Shown piece after piece: positions 1 through 9,139 of a stretch of 64,000 nucleotides of DNA; the stretch's first letter is position 1, and every line of letters begins with the position of its first letter. A model generated the notes under the pieces. It made no database searches and was not told the origin of the DNA. It was given only the letters and a program-made list of their open reading frames with translations. The DNA is from Immundisolibacter cernigliae. Lineage in GTDB: Bacteria; Pseudomonadota; Gammaproteobacteria; Immundisolibacterales; Immundisolibacteraceae. Made by a program: the position numbers and the translations under genes. The stretch covers positions 2,542,001 through 2,606,000 of the forward strand of contig NZ_CP014671.1 in NCBI RefSeq assembly GCF_001697225.1, read 5' to 3'.

Positions 1-163
1 CCGGATACATCTCGGCCGCATCGATGAAGTTCACGCCTTGCGCGGTGGCGTAGTCGATCTGCGCGTGGGCTTCGGCCTCGGTGTTCTGCTCGCCGAAGGT
101 CATGGTGCCCAGGCACAGGCGACTGACCTGCAAGCCGGTACGACCGAGCGGTGAATACTGCAT
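1..163 (-). CDS. Aldo/keto reductase, N-terminal part (runs off the window)
   Basis: The first 54 codons of an aldo/keto reductase are visible on the minus strand, starting MQYSPLGRTGLQVSRLCLGT. The family N-terminal strand (LGTMTFGEQ) and the segment FIDAAEMYP, which carries the Asp and the catalytic Tyr of the NADPH-dependent (alpha/beta)8 barrel, are both present. It most resembles the Tas/YghZ-like subgroup. The rest lies outside the window, so substrate and length cannot be judged. It is divergent from the downstream metY-like gene, with about 100 bp between the start codons. Confidence 0.85.
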   Translation of the reverse strand, partial: MQYSPLGRTGLQVSRLCLGTMTFGEQNTEAEAHAQIDYATAQGVNFIDAAEMYP

Positions 164-262
164 GGCGAAGTTCCATTGGGGGCGAAAAGGCCGATGGTAT
201 AGTCCGGCGCCCCCGTGGCCGGCAAGCCCGGCCGGCCCGCAACATGCCCTGGAGTCGCCTCG

Positions 263-1540
263 ATGGAGCTCGAAACCCTCGCCATCCACGCCGGCTACAA
301 GCCCGACCCGACCACCAAGTCAGTCGCGGTGCCGATCTACCAGACCGTTGCCTACGCCTTCGACAGTGCCCAGCACGGCGCCGACCTGTTCGACCTGAAA
401 GTCGCGGGCAACATCTACACCCGCATCATGAACCCGACCAACGACGTGCTCGAACAGCGCGTGGCGGCGCTCGAGGGCGGCATCGCGGCGCTGGCGCTGG
501 CCTCCGGGTCGGCGGCCATCACCTACACGGTGATGAACCTGGCGCGGGCCGGCGACAACATCATTTCCACCAAGAAGCTCTACGGCGGCACCTACAACCT
601 GTTCGCCCACACGCTGCCGCAGTTCGGCATCCAGACGCGCTTCGTCGATCACGACGACCTGAACGCGCTGCGCGCCGCCATCGACGACAAGACCAAAATG
701 GTCTTCTGCGAGACCATCGGCAACCCGGGCGGCCACGTGCCGGATCTGGCCGGCATGTCGGCCATCGCCCACGCCGCCGGCGTGCCGCTGGTGGTGGACA
801 GCACGGTCGCCACGCCGGCCCTGTGCCGGCCGATCGAGCACGGCGCCGACGTGGTCATCCACTCCCTGACCAAGTACATGGGCGGCCACGGCACCAGCAT
901 GGGCGGCGTCATCGTCGATTCGGGCAAGTTCCCGTGGGCCGAGCACGCGGGCCGCTTCCCGCAGTTCAGCACGCCGGACCCGTCCTATCACGGCACGGTG
1001 ATGACCGACGCCTTCGGGCCGGCGGCCTTCATCGCCCGCGCGCGGGTGGTGCCGCTGCGCAACATGGGCGCGGCGATGGCGCCGATGAACGCGTTCCTGA
1101 TCATGCAGGGCATCGAGACGCTGTCGCTGCGCATGGAGCGGCATTGCGAGAACACGCAGAAAGTGGCCGAATACCTGAAGGATCACCCGCAGGTGAGCTG
1201 GGTTTCCTACGCCGGGTTGCCGGAGCATCCCGACCACGCACAGGCGAACAAATATCTCGGCGGGCGCGCGTCCGGCATCCTGTCGTTTGGCGTCAAGGGC
1301 GGCTTCGATGCCGGTGTGAAGTTCCTGGACGCGCTGCAGCTGGTCACGCGCCTGGTCAACATCGGCGACGCCAAGTCGCTGGCCACGCACCCGGCCTCCA
1401 CCACCCACCGCCAGCTGAACCCCGACGAACTGGCCGCCGCCGGCGTGGCGCCGGACATGGTGCGCCTGTCGATCGGCATCGAGAACGTGGCCGACATCCT
1501 GGCCGACATCGAGCAGGCGCTGGCGGCAAGCGCCGCCTGA
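263..1540 (+). CDS. metY: O-acetylhomoserine (thiol)-lyase, Cys/Met metabolism PLP enzyme
   Basis: A 425-residue PLP-dependent enzyme of the Cys/Met gamma-synthase family. It is likely to make homocysteine (or methionine) from O-acetylhomoserine and a sulfur donor. The start at 263 gives MELETLAIHAGY, the usual N-terminus, with GGAG 8 bp upstream; an in-frame ATG at 215 would add 16 atypical residues. ASGSAAITY and the PLP-lysine segment SLTKYMGGHGT (Lys about 204) are visible, as is the C-terminal RLSIGIENVADI motif. The length suits MetY more than MetB or MetC. O-succinylhomoserine use cannot be excluded from sequence alone. It stands apart from other methionine genes here. Confidence 0.9.
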   Translation: MELETLAIHAGYKPDPTTKSVAVPIYQTVAYAFDSAQHGADLFDLKVAGNIYTRIMNPTNDVLEQRVAALEGGIAALALASGSAAITYTVMNLARAGDNIISTKKLYGGTYNLFAHTLPQFGIQTRFVDHDDLNALRAAIDDKTKMVFCETIGNPGGHVPDLAGMSAIAHAAGVPLVVDSTVATPALCRPIEHGADVVIHSLTKYMGGHGTSMGGVIVDSGKFPWAEHAGRFPQFSTPDPSYHGTVMTDAFGPAAFIARARVVPLRNMGAAMAPMNAFLIMQGIETLSLRMERHCENTQKVAEYLKDHPQVSWVSYAGLPEHPDHAQANKYLGGRASGILSFGVKGGFDAGVKFLDALQLVTRLVNIGDAKSLATHPASTTHRQLNPDELAAAGVAPDMVRLSIGIENVADILADIEQALAASAA

Positions 1541-1610
1541 GGCTGGGCGCCGAAGGCCCGGAGCAACGGCGTACCATCCCCGCCCAGGCGCGTTTCCCGA
1601 CGGAGCTCTC

Positions 1611-2603
1611 ATGGCCATCGACGTACACACCCACATCGTTCCGGCCGAGTTTCCGGCCTATGCCGGGCGTGCCGGCGCGCAGCGTTGGCCGCAGATGCAC
1701 GCCTGCGATCACCCCGGCCACAAGACCGTGGTGATCGGCGACAAGCCGTTTCGGACCGTCAGCGACCACAGCTGGGACGTCGCTCGCCGGCTGGACGAAA
1801 TGCTGGCCGAGGACGTGCAGATGCAGGTGCTCTCGCCCATGCCGGAGCTGCTGTCGTACTGGTTCGATGCCGACGATGCTCTGACCATGGCGCGGCATGT
1901 GAACGGGACCATTGCAGCGATGGTGGCGACCGACCCGGCGCACTTCGCCGGTCTTGGCATGGTGCCGCTGCAGGACCCGGAACTGGCCGCCAAACAGATG
2001 CAAACCCTGCGCCGCGACTACGGTCTGGTTGGCGTGGAGGTTGGCAGCAACATCAACGGCAAGCCGATCGGCCATCCGGACCACGCGCCTTTCTTTGCCG
2101 CCGCGGTCGAGAACGACCTGGCCGTGTTCGTGCACGCCCTGCACCCGGCCGGTGCGGATCGGGTGATCGGCCCGCCGCTGCTGCAGGCGCTGATCGCCTT
2201 CCCGAACGAGAACGCGTTTGCCGTCGCGTCCATGATCACCGGCGGCCTGCTGGAGCAGTTTCCGGGTCTGCGCATCGGCTTCAGCCACGGTGGCGGCAGC
2301 TTCGGCCTGGTGCTGCCGCGCCTGCAGTCCGGCTGGGAGACCACCCGCGGCGAGAATGCCTTCCTGCCGCGAGCGCCCCTGGAATACGCCCGGCGCATGT
2401 ACTACGACACGCTGGTCTACGACGATCTGGCGCTGCGCTACCTGATCGATCTGTACGGCGCCGAGCGGCTGATGGTTGGCTCGGATTATCCGTTCCTGAT
2501 CCGCGAGAAGGCGCCTGGCCGGCGCGTGGTCGGCCTGGAGCTGCCGGCTACCGAGCGCGACGCCATCTTGCGCGGCAATGCCAGGCGGTACCTGAAGCTG
2601 TAG
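1611..2603 (+). CDS. ACMSD-like amidohydrolase-2 family protein
   Basis: A 330-residue metal-dependent TIM-barrel hydrolase or decarboxylase of the amidohydrolase-2 family, which includes aminocarboxymuconate-semialdehyde decarboxylase and resorcylate decarboxylases. The N-terminal metal motif DVHTHIV, a central VFVHALHP, the SHGGGSFG His segment and the C-terminal metal Asp in MVGSDYPF are all present, so the active site looks complete. It follows metY by 70 bp on the same strand and ends before a strong bidirectional terminator. Its neighbourhood (HpaB-like monooxygenase, a second amidohydrolase at 8135) suggests a role in breakdown of an aromatic ring product. The substrate is unknown. Confidence 0.82.
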   Translation: MAIDVHTHIVPAEFPAYAGRAGAQRWPQMHACDHPGHKTVVIGDKPFRTVSDHSWDVARRLDEMLAEDVQMQVLSPMPELLSYWFDADDALTMARHVNGTIAAMVATDPAHFAGLGMVPLQDPELAAKQMQTLRRDYGLVGVEVGSNINGKPIGHPDHAPFFAAAVENDLAVFVHALHPAGADRVIGPPLLQALIAFPNENAFAVASMITGGLLEQFPGLRIGFSHGGGSFGLVLPRLQSGWETTRGENAFLPRAPLEYARRMYYDTLVYDDLALRYLIDLYGAERLMVGSDYPFLIREKAPGRRVVGLELPATERDAILRGNARRYLKL

Positions 2604-2679
2604 GAAAGCGCCGGATGCTTCAATGATTCCCTGGCCGGGCGAGCACCGTCGGCGCAGTCCGGCGCGCCTGAACGGGGAC

Positions 2680-2709
2680 AAAAAAGCCCCGGCGGACCGG
2701 GGCTTTTTT
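2680..2709. terminator. Bidirectional Rho-independent terminator
   Basis: A perfect inverted repeat, AAAAAAGCCCCGG followed by a 4-nt loop and CCGGGGCTTTTTT, lies between two convergent genes: the amidohydrolase ending at 2603 and the DUF1329 gene ending at 2731. The A-run and T-run on both sides make it usable in both directions. Confidence 0.92.
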
Positions 2710-2730
2710 CGGCACTGCGTACCTGAGCGG

Positions 2731-4005
2731 TCAGCGTCGGCCGGCGGCGATCTCGGCCAGGATGCCCGGCACGTAGTCGGCGGGTTTTTCCTTCGGGTCG
2801 TTGAACTTCCAGCTGTCCAGGACGAAGGTCACGACCGTGACGTGGCTGTCCTTGAAGTTGATCAGGTAGTCGGTCTGGATCGGGCCGAATACCTTTTTGC
2901 CCTCGGGCGTGTCCTGCTCCCGCCACAGGCGCGGCAGGAACTGCACCTTCCACAGGTTGCCCGCCTTGTCGTAGTTGTCGGCCATGTGAAAGATCGGGTA
3001 CTCGACGTCGCAGTACCAGGTCTTGCGCGAGTAGTAGTGCTCGGCAGGCGGCGCCACTTCGATCACGTAAACCTCGCGCGGCACCCACTGCAATTTGGGC
3101 ATGCCGTAGGGTTTTTGTTCGGTTTCGACGTAGGGGTATTCCTCGGCCTTGGACTTGGCGTTCTGAACCCAGCCGGGGCTTTTCGGATCGCCCACCGGCA
3201 TCAGCTGCCAGCGTTTCTCCACCAGTTTCTGGTCCTTGTACCAGCCCGGATACCCGGACAGGATCCACGGCTCGTCGGACAGCAAATCGGTACCGCCGAT
3301 CGGGTCGAACCAGGCACCGCCGGACAGGCGGCGAATGCGGCGCACCGATTTCACGTAGGCGAAGATGTCGTCCAGGCGGCCGTCCATGTAACGGTAAGTC
3401 ACCGTGCCCAGGCCGCGGATGTCCTCCGGGTAGTGGGCGTACAGAATCTGCCGGTAGTGCTCCTTGCCGCCGTCGAGCGTGGGCTGCTCGGTCCCGTAAC
3501 GACCCGACATGTACAGCCGGCGGTAGAGCCAGCTGTTCTTGCGCTCGAAGCCGCGTTCCATGCTGAACAGCGCGAAGCCCAGACCCGAGGACGATGTATA
3601 GCCGATCGGACCCGCCAGGTAGTTGTTCCAGACCACCTTTTTGGCTGCATCGGGGTCTGCGACATCGATGTCCGGGAAGGGGATGCCCGCCGTATAGCCG
3701 CTGATGCGGTTATTGGCGCCGTCGAGCTGGGTCTGGCCGCGGTACTTGTCGGTGGTTTCCTTCAGGTCCGCCGGCAGCCCCGGCGCCTGCCACTGCGGCT
3801 GCAGGTTCATCGACAGGCCCTTCTCGCGGACCATCCATTTCTGGGTATCGCTGAGCAGGCTGTCCAGGCTGCGCCCGCCCAGGGTTTCATTCTTGAGGCT
3901 CTCGTAATTGCCGGCATTCAGCACGGTGTCCGGCGCAATCTCGCCGGCAAACGCCGGGACTACCGCCGCGATCAGCACCGCGGCACGAAGGGTCTGTTTG
4001 AACAT
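2731..4005 (-). CDS. DUF1329 family periplasmic/outer-membrane protein
   Basis: A 424-residue secreted protein with a clear signal peptide (MFKQTLRAAVLIAAVVPAFA, then GEIAPD). It belongs to DUF1329, often named outer membrane lipoprotein-sorting protein because of a LolA/LppX-like fold expected to hold a hydrophobic ligand. It lacks an N-terminal lipobox Cys. It follows the DUF1302 gene by 27 bp, the standard DUF1302-DUF1329 pair. Unlike the four other DUF1329 proteins in this window, it lacks the RAGNADGSIP block near the N-terminus and the LRKYG-type C-terminal tail, so it is a distinct subfamily. Function is inferred only from family and context. Confidence 0.85.
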   Translation of the reverse strand: MFKQTLRAAVLIAAVVPAFAGEIAPDTVLNAGNYESLKNETLGGRSLDSLLSDTQKWMVREKGLSMNLQPQWQAPGLPADLKETTDKYRGQTQLDGANNRISGYTAGIPFPDIDVADPDAAKKVVWNNYLAGPIGYTSSSGLGFALFSMERGFERKNSWLYRRLYMSGRYGTEQPTLDGGKEHYRQILYAHYPEDIRGLGTVTYRYMDGRLDDIFAYVKSVRRIRRLSGGAWFDPIGGTDLLSDEPWILSGYPGWYKDQKLVEKRWQLMPVGDPKSPGWVQNAKSKAEEYPYVETEQKPYGMPKLQWVPREVYVIEVAPPAEHYYSRKTWYCDVEYPIFHMADNYDKAGNLWKVQFLPRLWREQDTPEGKKVFGPIQTDYLINFKDSHVTVVTFVLDSWKFNDPKEKPADYVPGILAEIAAGRR

Positions 4006-4032
4006 TGGATTGTTTCCTCGCGAATACGGTGC

Positions 4033-5628
4033 TCAGAACTGATACGTGGCCCGCATCAGGAGCTGGTTGTTGTTGGCGAAGTAGCCGAACAGGTGGGTGT
4101 CGGTCGAAGCTGTCCACGGGTCGCCGTCGCTGAACTTGCTGTCGCCGTCGTGGAAGAAGAAATCGGCCTCGAAGCGGATGCGCCAGTGCTCGCCATACAC
4201 CAGATCGACGCTCGGAATGAAAAAGCCGCCGTTGTTGGACGGATCCCAGCCGGCCGCCAGGGTCGGGTTGATGGTGTCGTAGCGGTAGTTCATCGCCAGG
4301 ATGGCGGTGGCGACGGTGGAATGCTCCTTCTTGACCGCGGCGTGGCCCGGGCCATCGACGACTGCCCGCGGATCGCCCACGGAACGCTTGTCATAGCCCA
4401 GCAGCCAGGTGTCGAACAACTGAACCGAAAACAGCGACGGCCGGGCCGTGCCCAGCCAGCCCTCGGTCTTGAGCTGCTTGTCCATGCGCACCATGGCGCG
4501 GACGGTGTCGTGGTCGGTCACGCCGCCCAGGCTCGGCAGGGGCTGGCAAGTCAGCGGGTTGGCCGGATCGAAGCAGTTGCCGGGCGAGCCGAGCAGGTTG
4601 TAAGGCTTGTCCTTGGTATAGGCGATCTCGGTGCTGAACACCGCGTCCACCGGCTCCACGTAGCCGCTGGCGGTGAAGCCGTAGGTGCTGAGCTTCGGGA
4701 AGTACAGGCTGCCCCACAGGCCCTTGAGGTCGCCCAGGCCGGCGGTCGGGTTCCAGCGGGAGTCGATGACCGGATCGGTGCCGAACCAGCGCAGGTAGTT
4801 CAGCGTGTACTGCACCGGCCCGGCCAGGCCCGACCAGCGCAGGCCCCAGGTGGTGTCTTCCACGTCGCCGTCGCTGTGCCGGTAGTTGTAGCGCAGGAAC
4901 GCCGGGATATCGGTGCCGCGGTCCTTCTGTGGTGCCCAGCGGCCACCGAAGGTGTCGTACAGGGAGCCGATGTCGTGGTCGCGGCCCCAGCCGCCCGGAC
5001 GCAGCAGCACCTGCAGGGTGCCGTCGAGTTCCGGCATCTTGATCTGGCCGTTGATCATGGCCAGGGGGCGCCGGGTGTCCTCGTTTTCGGGTTCCAGGAA
5101 GGCGCGCCAGCGGAAGTCGTAGCCGTGCACGATGTCCATGGCCTGGAAGAAGTCCGACTCGCCCCACACCACCTGCTGGCGGCCAAGCGTGAAGCCGAGC
5201 CGCTCGCCGACGTCGAAGGCGACGTAGAACTCGCGCAGCTCGTCCTCGTTGTACTGGTCGTTGAAGTCGGTTTTCCGCGGCACGAAGAACGGCGCGCCGC
5301 CGAAGCGGGCGTTGTGCTGGTCCTCCAGGTCTTCCGAATAGCGGGTCAGCGGCTCGCGTGCGATGCGGCCGATGGCCTTGAAAAACAGCGGCCCGACCTG
5401 CGTGTCGGCGTTCAGCTGCACCACGCTGCGCAGCATCGACACATCGAACTGGTCGTCGCCGCGCAGGTCCTTGTTGTCGCTCAGATTGGTCGACACGTAC
5501 TGGCGCAGGTAGCCGCCCACGTTGATCTGCGTGTCGCCGACGTCGAACTGCACCGCCTGAGCACCGCCAGCAAGCAACGTTGCCGACGCACCAGCCAAGC
5601 CGTGAATCCATGGCTTCCATTGAGTCAT
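4033..5628 (-). CDS. DUF1302 family outer-membrane beta-barrel protein
   Basis: A 531-residue DUF1302 protein with a signal peptide ending in LLAGGAQA. It has alternating beta-strand sequence throughout, the family motif GFTLGRQQVVWGESDFF, and a C-terminal strand ending ATYQF. The terminal aromatic residue is the expected Bam-complex signal of an outer-membrane barrel. A strong ribosome site (GGGGAGGG) precedes the ATG. It lies downstream of a HpaB-like monooxygenase on the same strand (108-bp gap) and upstream of its DUF1329 partner. The likely role is outer-membrane passage or binding of a hydrophobic substrate; that is inference. Confidence 0.87.
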   Translation of the reverse strand: MTQWKPWIHGLAGASATLLAGGAQAVQFDVGDTQINVGGYLRQYVSTNLSDNKDLRGDDQFDVSMLRSVVQLNADTQVGPLFFKAIGRIAREPLTRYSEDLEDQHNARFGGAPFFVPRKTDFNDQYNEDELREFYVAFDVGERLGFTLGRQQVVWGESDFFQAMDIVHGYDFRWRAFLEPENEDTRRPLAMINGQIKMPELDGTLQVLLRPGGWGRDHDIGSLYDTFGGRWAPQKDRGTDIPAFLRYNYRHSDGDVEDTTWGLRWSGLAGPVQYTLNYLRWFGTDPVIDSRWNPTAGLGDLKGLWGSLYFPKLSTYGFTASGYVEPVDAVFSTEIAYTKDKPYNLLGSPGNCFDPANPLTCQPLPSLGGVTDHDTVRAMVRMDKQLKTEGWLGTARPSLFSVQLFDTWLLGYDKRSVGDPRAVVDGPGHAAVKKEHSTVATAILAMNYRYDTINPTLAAGWDPSNNGGFFIPSVDLVYGEHWRIRFEADFFFHDGDSKFSDGDPWTASTDTHLFGYFANNNQLLMRATYQF

Positions 5629-5657
5629 CGTTTACCCTCCCCAGGGTGATGGAAGTG

Positions 5658-5671
5658 ACCGATCGATCGGT
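5658..5671. promoter_or_regulatory. 14-bp perfect palindrome, possible operator
   Basis: ACCGATCGATCGGT lies 30-43 bp upstream of the DUF1302 start codon, between it and the HpaB-like gene. Perfect short palindromes at this distance are typical of TetR-type operators. No TetR gene is in the window, so the regulator is unknown. Confidence 0.4.
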
Positions 5672-5697
5672 TTATTTCACACTAGATGAACGCGGGT

Positions 5698-5721
5698 CAA
5701 CCTGACTCCAAGTCAAGGTTG
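5698..5721. repeat. Inverted repeat after the HpaB-like gene
   Basis: On the minus strand the sequence reads CAACCTTGACT, TGG, AGTCAGGTTG. The two arms are inverted copies differing by a single extra T. It sits just after the HpaB-like stop codon and about 70 bp before the DUF1302 start. There is no U-run, so it is either an operator (MerR-like spacing is possible) or an mRNA stem-loop between two operon genes. Confidence 0.45.
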
Positions 5722-5736
5722 CCTGCGGTGCGATGT

Positions 5737-7272
5737 CTACGGCCGCTTGGACATGAACAGGTTCACATCGGTCGGATTGATCAGGTCGGCCACCGTCCAG
5801 CCATCCAGGTCGTACTCGCCCATGCAGCGCTCGGCGAAGGCCATGAGTTCCTTGTCCAGGCCGCGCGCCTGGCCGATCCACAAATTCTCCAGGCGGATGT
5901 TCTCGTGGTTGCCGGCGTAGTTGCGCTCGTACAGTTCGTGCCGGCCGGCGAATTCGGTGCCGACGGCGTCCCACAGCAGGCGCATGGTCTTAACCCGGTC
6001 CTCGGCGTCGTGGCCATAGGAGCCGCGCAGGTACTTGTCGATATAACCGCGCAGCTCGGGCACCTTGAAGTCCACGGCGTGCGAGTTCAGGTAAATCAGC
6101 CCACTGGCGACGGCATTCTCGACCAGCTCCTTCAGGCGCGGGTAGGCCATGGTGGCGATCACCCGGTAGGCGAGGGCGCCTTGCACATTGGGCTGAATGG
6201 CGCCGTTGGGGCCGGCTTCCGGCATGCCGCACATGGCGTCCGACAGCGACCAGAACAGATGCCGCCAGGCCAGCGCCTCGCCGATCGCCACCTGCACGCC
6301 GCGGTAATCGCGGCTGCCGGTCAGCTCCACCGCCTTCATCAGCAGGCCGGTGATGAAGTCGAACTTCACCGCCAGGCGCGTGCAGCCGTGAAAGGCAAAG
6401 CGGTTGGCCCAGCCCGACGCCGGCAGGAACTGCGCCGCCTTTTCGCAGTCGCCGTAGATGAACAGGTCCTCCCACGGGATCAGCACCTTGTCCAGCACCA
6501 GGATGGCGTCGTTCTCGTCCAGACGACTGGACAGCGGGTAGTCGAAGGGACTGCCCATCACCTCCGCCTGGTAGGCATAGGACGGGCGGCAGATCAGCTT
6601 CACGCCCGGCGCGTCCATCTTGACCATGCCGGAGATGGCGTAGCGCGGGTCGTTGGTCGGCGTTGGCCCGTACTGGCCCAGAAAGTTGTAGTGCGTCAGC
6701 GCCGAGCCGGTCGCCACCACCTTGGCGCCGGACACGATGATGCCGGCATCGGTTTCCTGCTCGCAGTGCACGTAGACGTCGGCCACTTCCTCCGGCGGGC
6801 GCTGGCGGTCGATCGGCGGGTTGACGATGGCGTGGTTCAGGAATGGGCAGCGCTCCTGATTTTTCACATACCAGCGGCGGGCGTTGTCCTGGTAGGGCGC
6901 GTAGTAGTCCGGGTTGAAGCCCAGCGTGACCATGAAGCTCGCCTTGTAATCCGGCGAGCGGCCCATCCAGCCGTAGGTCAGGCGTGCCCAGGCGACGATG
7001 GCATCGCGCGCGGCGATCAGCTCCTCGCGCGTGCGGGATACCTTGAAGAACGGATGCGTGATGCCGCCGTTGCCGGTGTCGGTGGGCACCGCGATGCCCT
7101 GCGCCGGGTCGTGCAGGGCGTCGTACAGGCGGGCCAGCATGCGCGCCGGGTTGCGGAAGGCCGGGTGCGCGGTGACATCCTTGACGCGCTCGCCGTAGAT
7201 CCAGATCTCGCGCCCGTCGCGCAGGCTGTCCAGGTACTCGGCGCCGGTATAGGGGCGCACCTGATTGGTCAT
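5737..7272 (-). CDS. 4-hydroxyphenylacetate 3-hydroxylase (HpaB) family flavin monooxygenase
   Basis: A 511-residue protein of the HpaB/PvcC family, the oxygenase component of two-component FADH2-dependent aromatic hydroxylases. Family landmarks are [24 protein letters not shown] and the flavin-site segment [13 protein letters not shown], in the usual order and at normal length. A ribosome site GGAGGAG precedes the ATG. No HpaC-type flavin reductase gene is visible in the window, so reduced flavin must come from elsewhere. It heads a likely operon with DUF1302 and DUF1329. The true substrate is not known; 4-hydroxybutyryl-CoA dehydratase is a related fold but the monooxygenase reading fits better. 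Confidence 0.83.
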   Translation of the reverse strand: MTNQVRPYTGAEYLDSLRDGREIWIYGERVKDVTAHPAFRNPARMLARLYDALHDPAQGIAVPTDTGNGGITHPFFKVSRTREELIAARDAIVAWARLTYGWMGRSPDYKASFMVTLGFNPDYYAPYQDNARRWYVKNQERCPFLNHAIVNPPIDRQRPPEEVADVYVHCEQETDAGIIVSGAKVVATGSALTHYNFLGQYGPTPTNDPRYAISGMVKMDAPGVKLICRPSYAYQAEVMGSPFDYPLSSRLDENDAILVLDKVLIPWEDLFIYGDCEKAAQFLPASGWANRFAFHGCTRLAVKFDFITGLLMKAVELTGSRDYRGVQVAIGEALAWRHLFWSLSDAMCGMPEAGPNGAIQPNVQGALAYRVIATMAYPRLKELVENAVASGLIYLNSHAVDFKVPELRGYIDKYLRGSYGHDAEDRVKTMRLLWDAVGTEFAGRHELYERNYAGNHENIRLENLWIGQARGLDKELMAFAERCMGEYDLDGWTVADLINPTDVNLFMSKRP

Positions 7273-7505
7273 GATCGGCTCCTCCTGTCGTTATGGTCGT
7301 TTCTTCAAAGTAACGCGGGTGCCACCCGGAATTCGCCGCCGCGAACCGCGCCGGGGCACGCCGGCACCGGCGATTTTGGCCCGCCTGGCGCGCGCGTCGC
7401 ATGGTTCACCAAATTCACAAGCCGTTGCGCTTTACGGCAAACCGACCGTCGGCACCGGACCGGCACGCTACATTGACCGTCGACATTCGGCCATCATTGC
7501 CGCCC

Positions 7506-8138
7506 ATGGAAACACCTCCCCTGACCAGCCGCCGCACGCTCGGCCATTACGATCGCCAGGCACAGGCCTTCTGGGACGGCACCCGCGATCATGACGTCAG
7601 CCAGAACCGCGCGGCGCTGCTGCGGCATATCACCGCGCCGGCGCCGCTGCGCATTCTGGACTTCGGCTGCGGGCCGGGGCGCGACCTGATCGCCTTTCGC
7701 GATCTTGGCCACGAGGTGACAGGTCTCGACGGTTCGGCGCAGTTTTGCCAGATGGCGCGTGCCCACAGCGGCTGCGAGGTCTGGCACCAGGATTTCCTGG
7801 CACTGGATCTGCCGGGCGGGCACTTCGACGGCGTGTTCGCCAACGCCTCGTTGTTTCACGTGCCAAGCGCCCACCTGCCGGCGGTGCTGCGTGCCCTTTT
7901 TGGCACACTCAAGCCCGGCGGCGTGCTGTTCGTCAGCAACCCGCGCGGCGACGATGGGGAAGGTTGGCAGGGCGATCGCTACGGCGTCTACCATTCTCTG
8001 GAAGGTTGGCGTCGCTACGTCACGGCCGCTGGTTTCGTCGAGATCGAACACTATTACCGGCCGGCCGGCCAGCCGCGCCACCTGCAACCCTGGCTGGCCA
8101 CGGTCTGGCGCAAGCCCCGCGAGGAGGAGACACCATGA
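7506..8138 (+). CDS. Class I SAM-dependent methyltransferase
   Basis: A 210-residue class I methyltransferase. Motif I is ILDFGCGPGRDL, followed by the acidic residue of motif II (VTGLDGSAQF) and a later FVSNPRG segment. The start at 7506 (METPPLTSRRTLGHYD) is preferred over upstream in-frame starts because it gives the usual short N-terminus before the Rossmann fold. Its stop overlaps the start of the next amidohydrolase (ATGA), so the two are translationally coupled. The acceptor is unknown. Confidence 0.85.
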   Translation: METPPLTSRRTLGHYDRQAQAFWDGTRDHDVSQNRAALLRHITAPAPLRILDFGCGPGRDLIAFRDLGHEVTGLDGSAQFCQMARAHSGCEVWHQDFLALDLPGGHFDGVFANASLFHVPSAHLPAVLRALFGTLKPGGVLFVSNPRGDDGEGWQGDRYGVYHSLEGWRRYVTAAGFVEIEHYYRPAGQPRHLQPWLATVWRKPREEETP

Positions 8139-9133
8139 AAATCGACTGCTTTACCCATGTCATGCCGCCGCGTTTCTACGCCGCCATGAAGGCCAGGATG
8201 ACCGGTCCGGACTACCTGTCGGGCATGATCGAATCGCTGCCGCATCTGGTCGATCTGCCGGCGCGCCTGGCGGTGATGGACCGTCACGGCATCGACGCGC
8301 AGGTCATTACCGCGTCCTCGCCGCCGATCGAGATCGCCATTCCGGACCCCGCCGCCGCGGCCGATCTGGCGCGCCTGGCGAACGACGAAATCGTCGAGAT
8401 GGCCGCTGCGCACCCCGGCCGCTTCATCCCGGTCGGCACGGTGGCCATGAACGACCCGGCGCACATGGCGCGCGAGGCCGAGCGCTGCCTGACGCAGCTG
8501 GGCATGAAGGGCGTGCTGATCTATTCGTCCGCCGCCGGCCTGGCGCTGGACCGGCCGGAGTTTCGCGACTTTTTTGCGGTGATGGCGCAGCACGACTACC
8601 CGATCTGGCTGCATCCGGCGCGCGGCGGCGGCCAGGCCGACTACCGCGGCGAGGATCACTCCAAGTACTGGATCTGGCAGGTGTTTGGCTGGCCCTACGA
8701 GACCACGGCGGCCATGACGCGCCTGGTGTTCGACGGCCTGTTCGACCGCCACCCGGACATCAAGATCATCACCCACCACGCCGGGGCCATGGCGCCGGCC
8801 TTCGAGGCGCGCATCGACGCCATCTACGGCAAGCCCTCGATGCCCGAAATCCGCGCCGCGGCCGACAAGCTGGCGCGCCCGGCCAACGAATACTTCCGCC
8901 TGTTCTATGGCGACACGGCGCTGATGGGTGCGGTCGGCGGCCTCGCCGCGGCTTATGGCTATCTTGGCCCGGACCGGCTGCTGTTTGGCACCGACACGCC
9001 CTTCGACGGCACCGGCGGCGAGGATTTCACCCGCGATACGCTGTTCAGCATCGCCGCGCTGGCGGTGCCGCCGGCCGAGAAGCAAAAGATGCTGTCCGGC
9101 AACGCCATCCGGCTGATGAAGCTGAATGCCTGA
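8135..9133 (+). CDS. Amidohydrolase-2 family protein with variant metal motif
   Basis: A 332-residue amidohydrolase-2 protein (ACMSD/resorcylate decarboxylase group). It overlaps the upstream methyltransferase by 4 bp. The N-terminal motif reads DCFTHVMPP: the first His of the usual HxH pair is Phe, as in decarboxylase subgroups that vary this ligand. The later histidines (IWLHPARGG, ITHHAGAM) and the Asp in LFGTDTPFDG are present. It forms a tight cluster with the methyltransferase and the ornithine-cyclodeaminase-like gene. A decarboxylation or ring-product hydrolysis role is inferred, with no substrate assigned. Confidence 0.8.
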   Translation: MKIDCFTHVMPPRFYAAMKARMTGPDYLSGMIESLPHLVDLPARLAVMDRHGIDAQVITASSPPIEIAIPDPAAAADLARLANDEIVEMAAAHPGRFIPVGTVAMNDPAHMAREAERCLTQLGMKGVLIYSSAAGLALDRPEFRDFFAVMAQHDYPIWLHPARGGGQADYRGEDHSKYWIWQVFGWPYETTAAMTRLVFDGLFDRHPDIKIITHHAGAMAPAFEARIDAIYGKPSMPEIRAAADKLARPANEYFRLFYGDTALMGAVGGLAAAYGYLGPDRLLFGTDTPFDGTGGEDFTRDTLFSIAALAVPPAEKQKMLSGNAIRLMKLNA

Positions 9134-9139
9134 GCTCCG

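Noticed and set aside
2623-5649. A 1008-codon plus-strand open frame
   Set aside because: It is antisense to the DUF1329 and DUF1302 genes, has low-complexity Val/His/Gln/Arg composition and no domain. GC-rich codon bias opens this frame.
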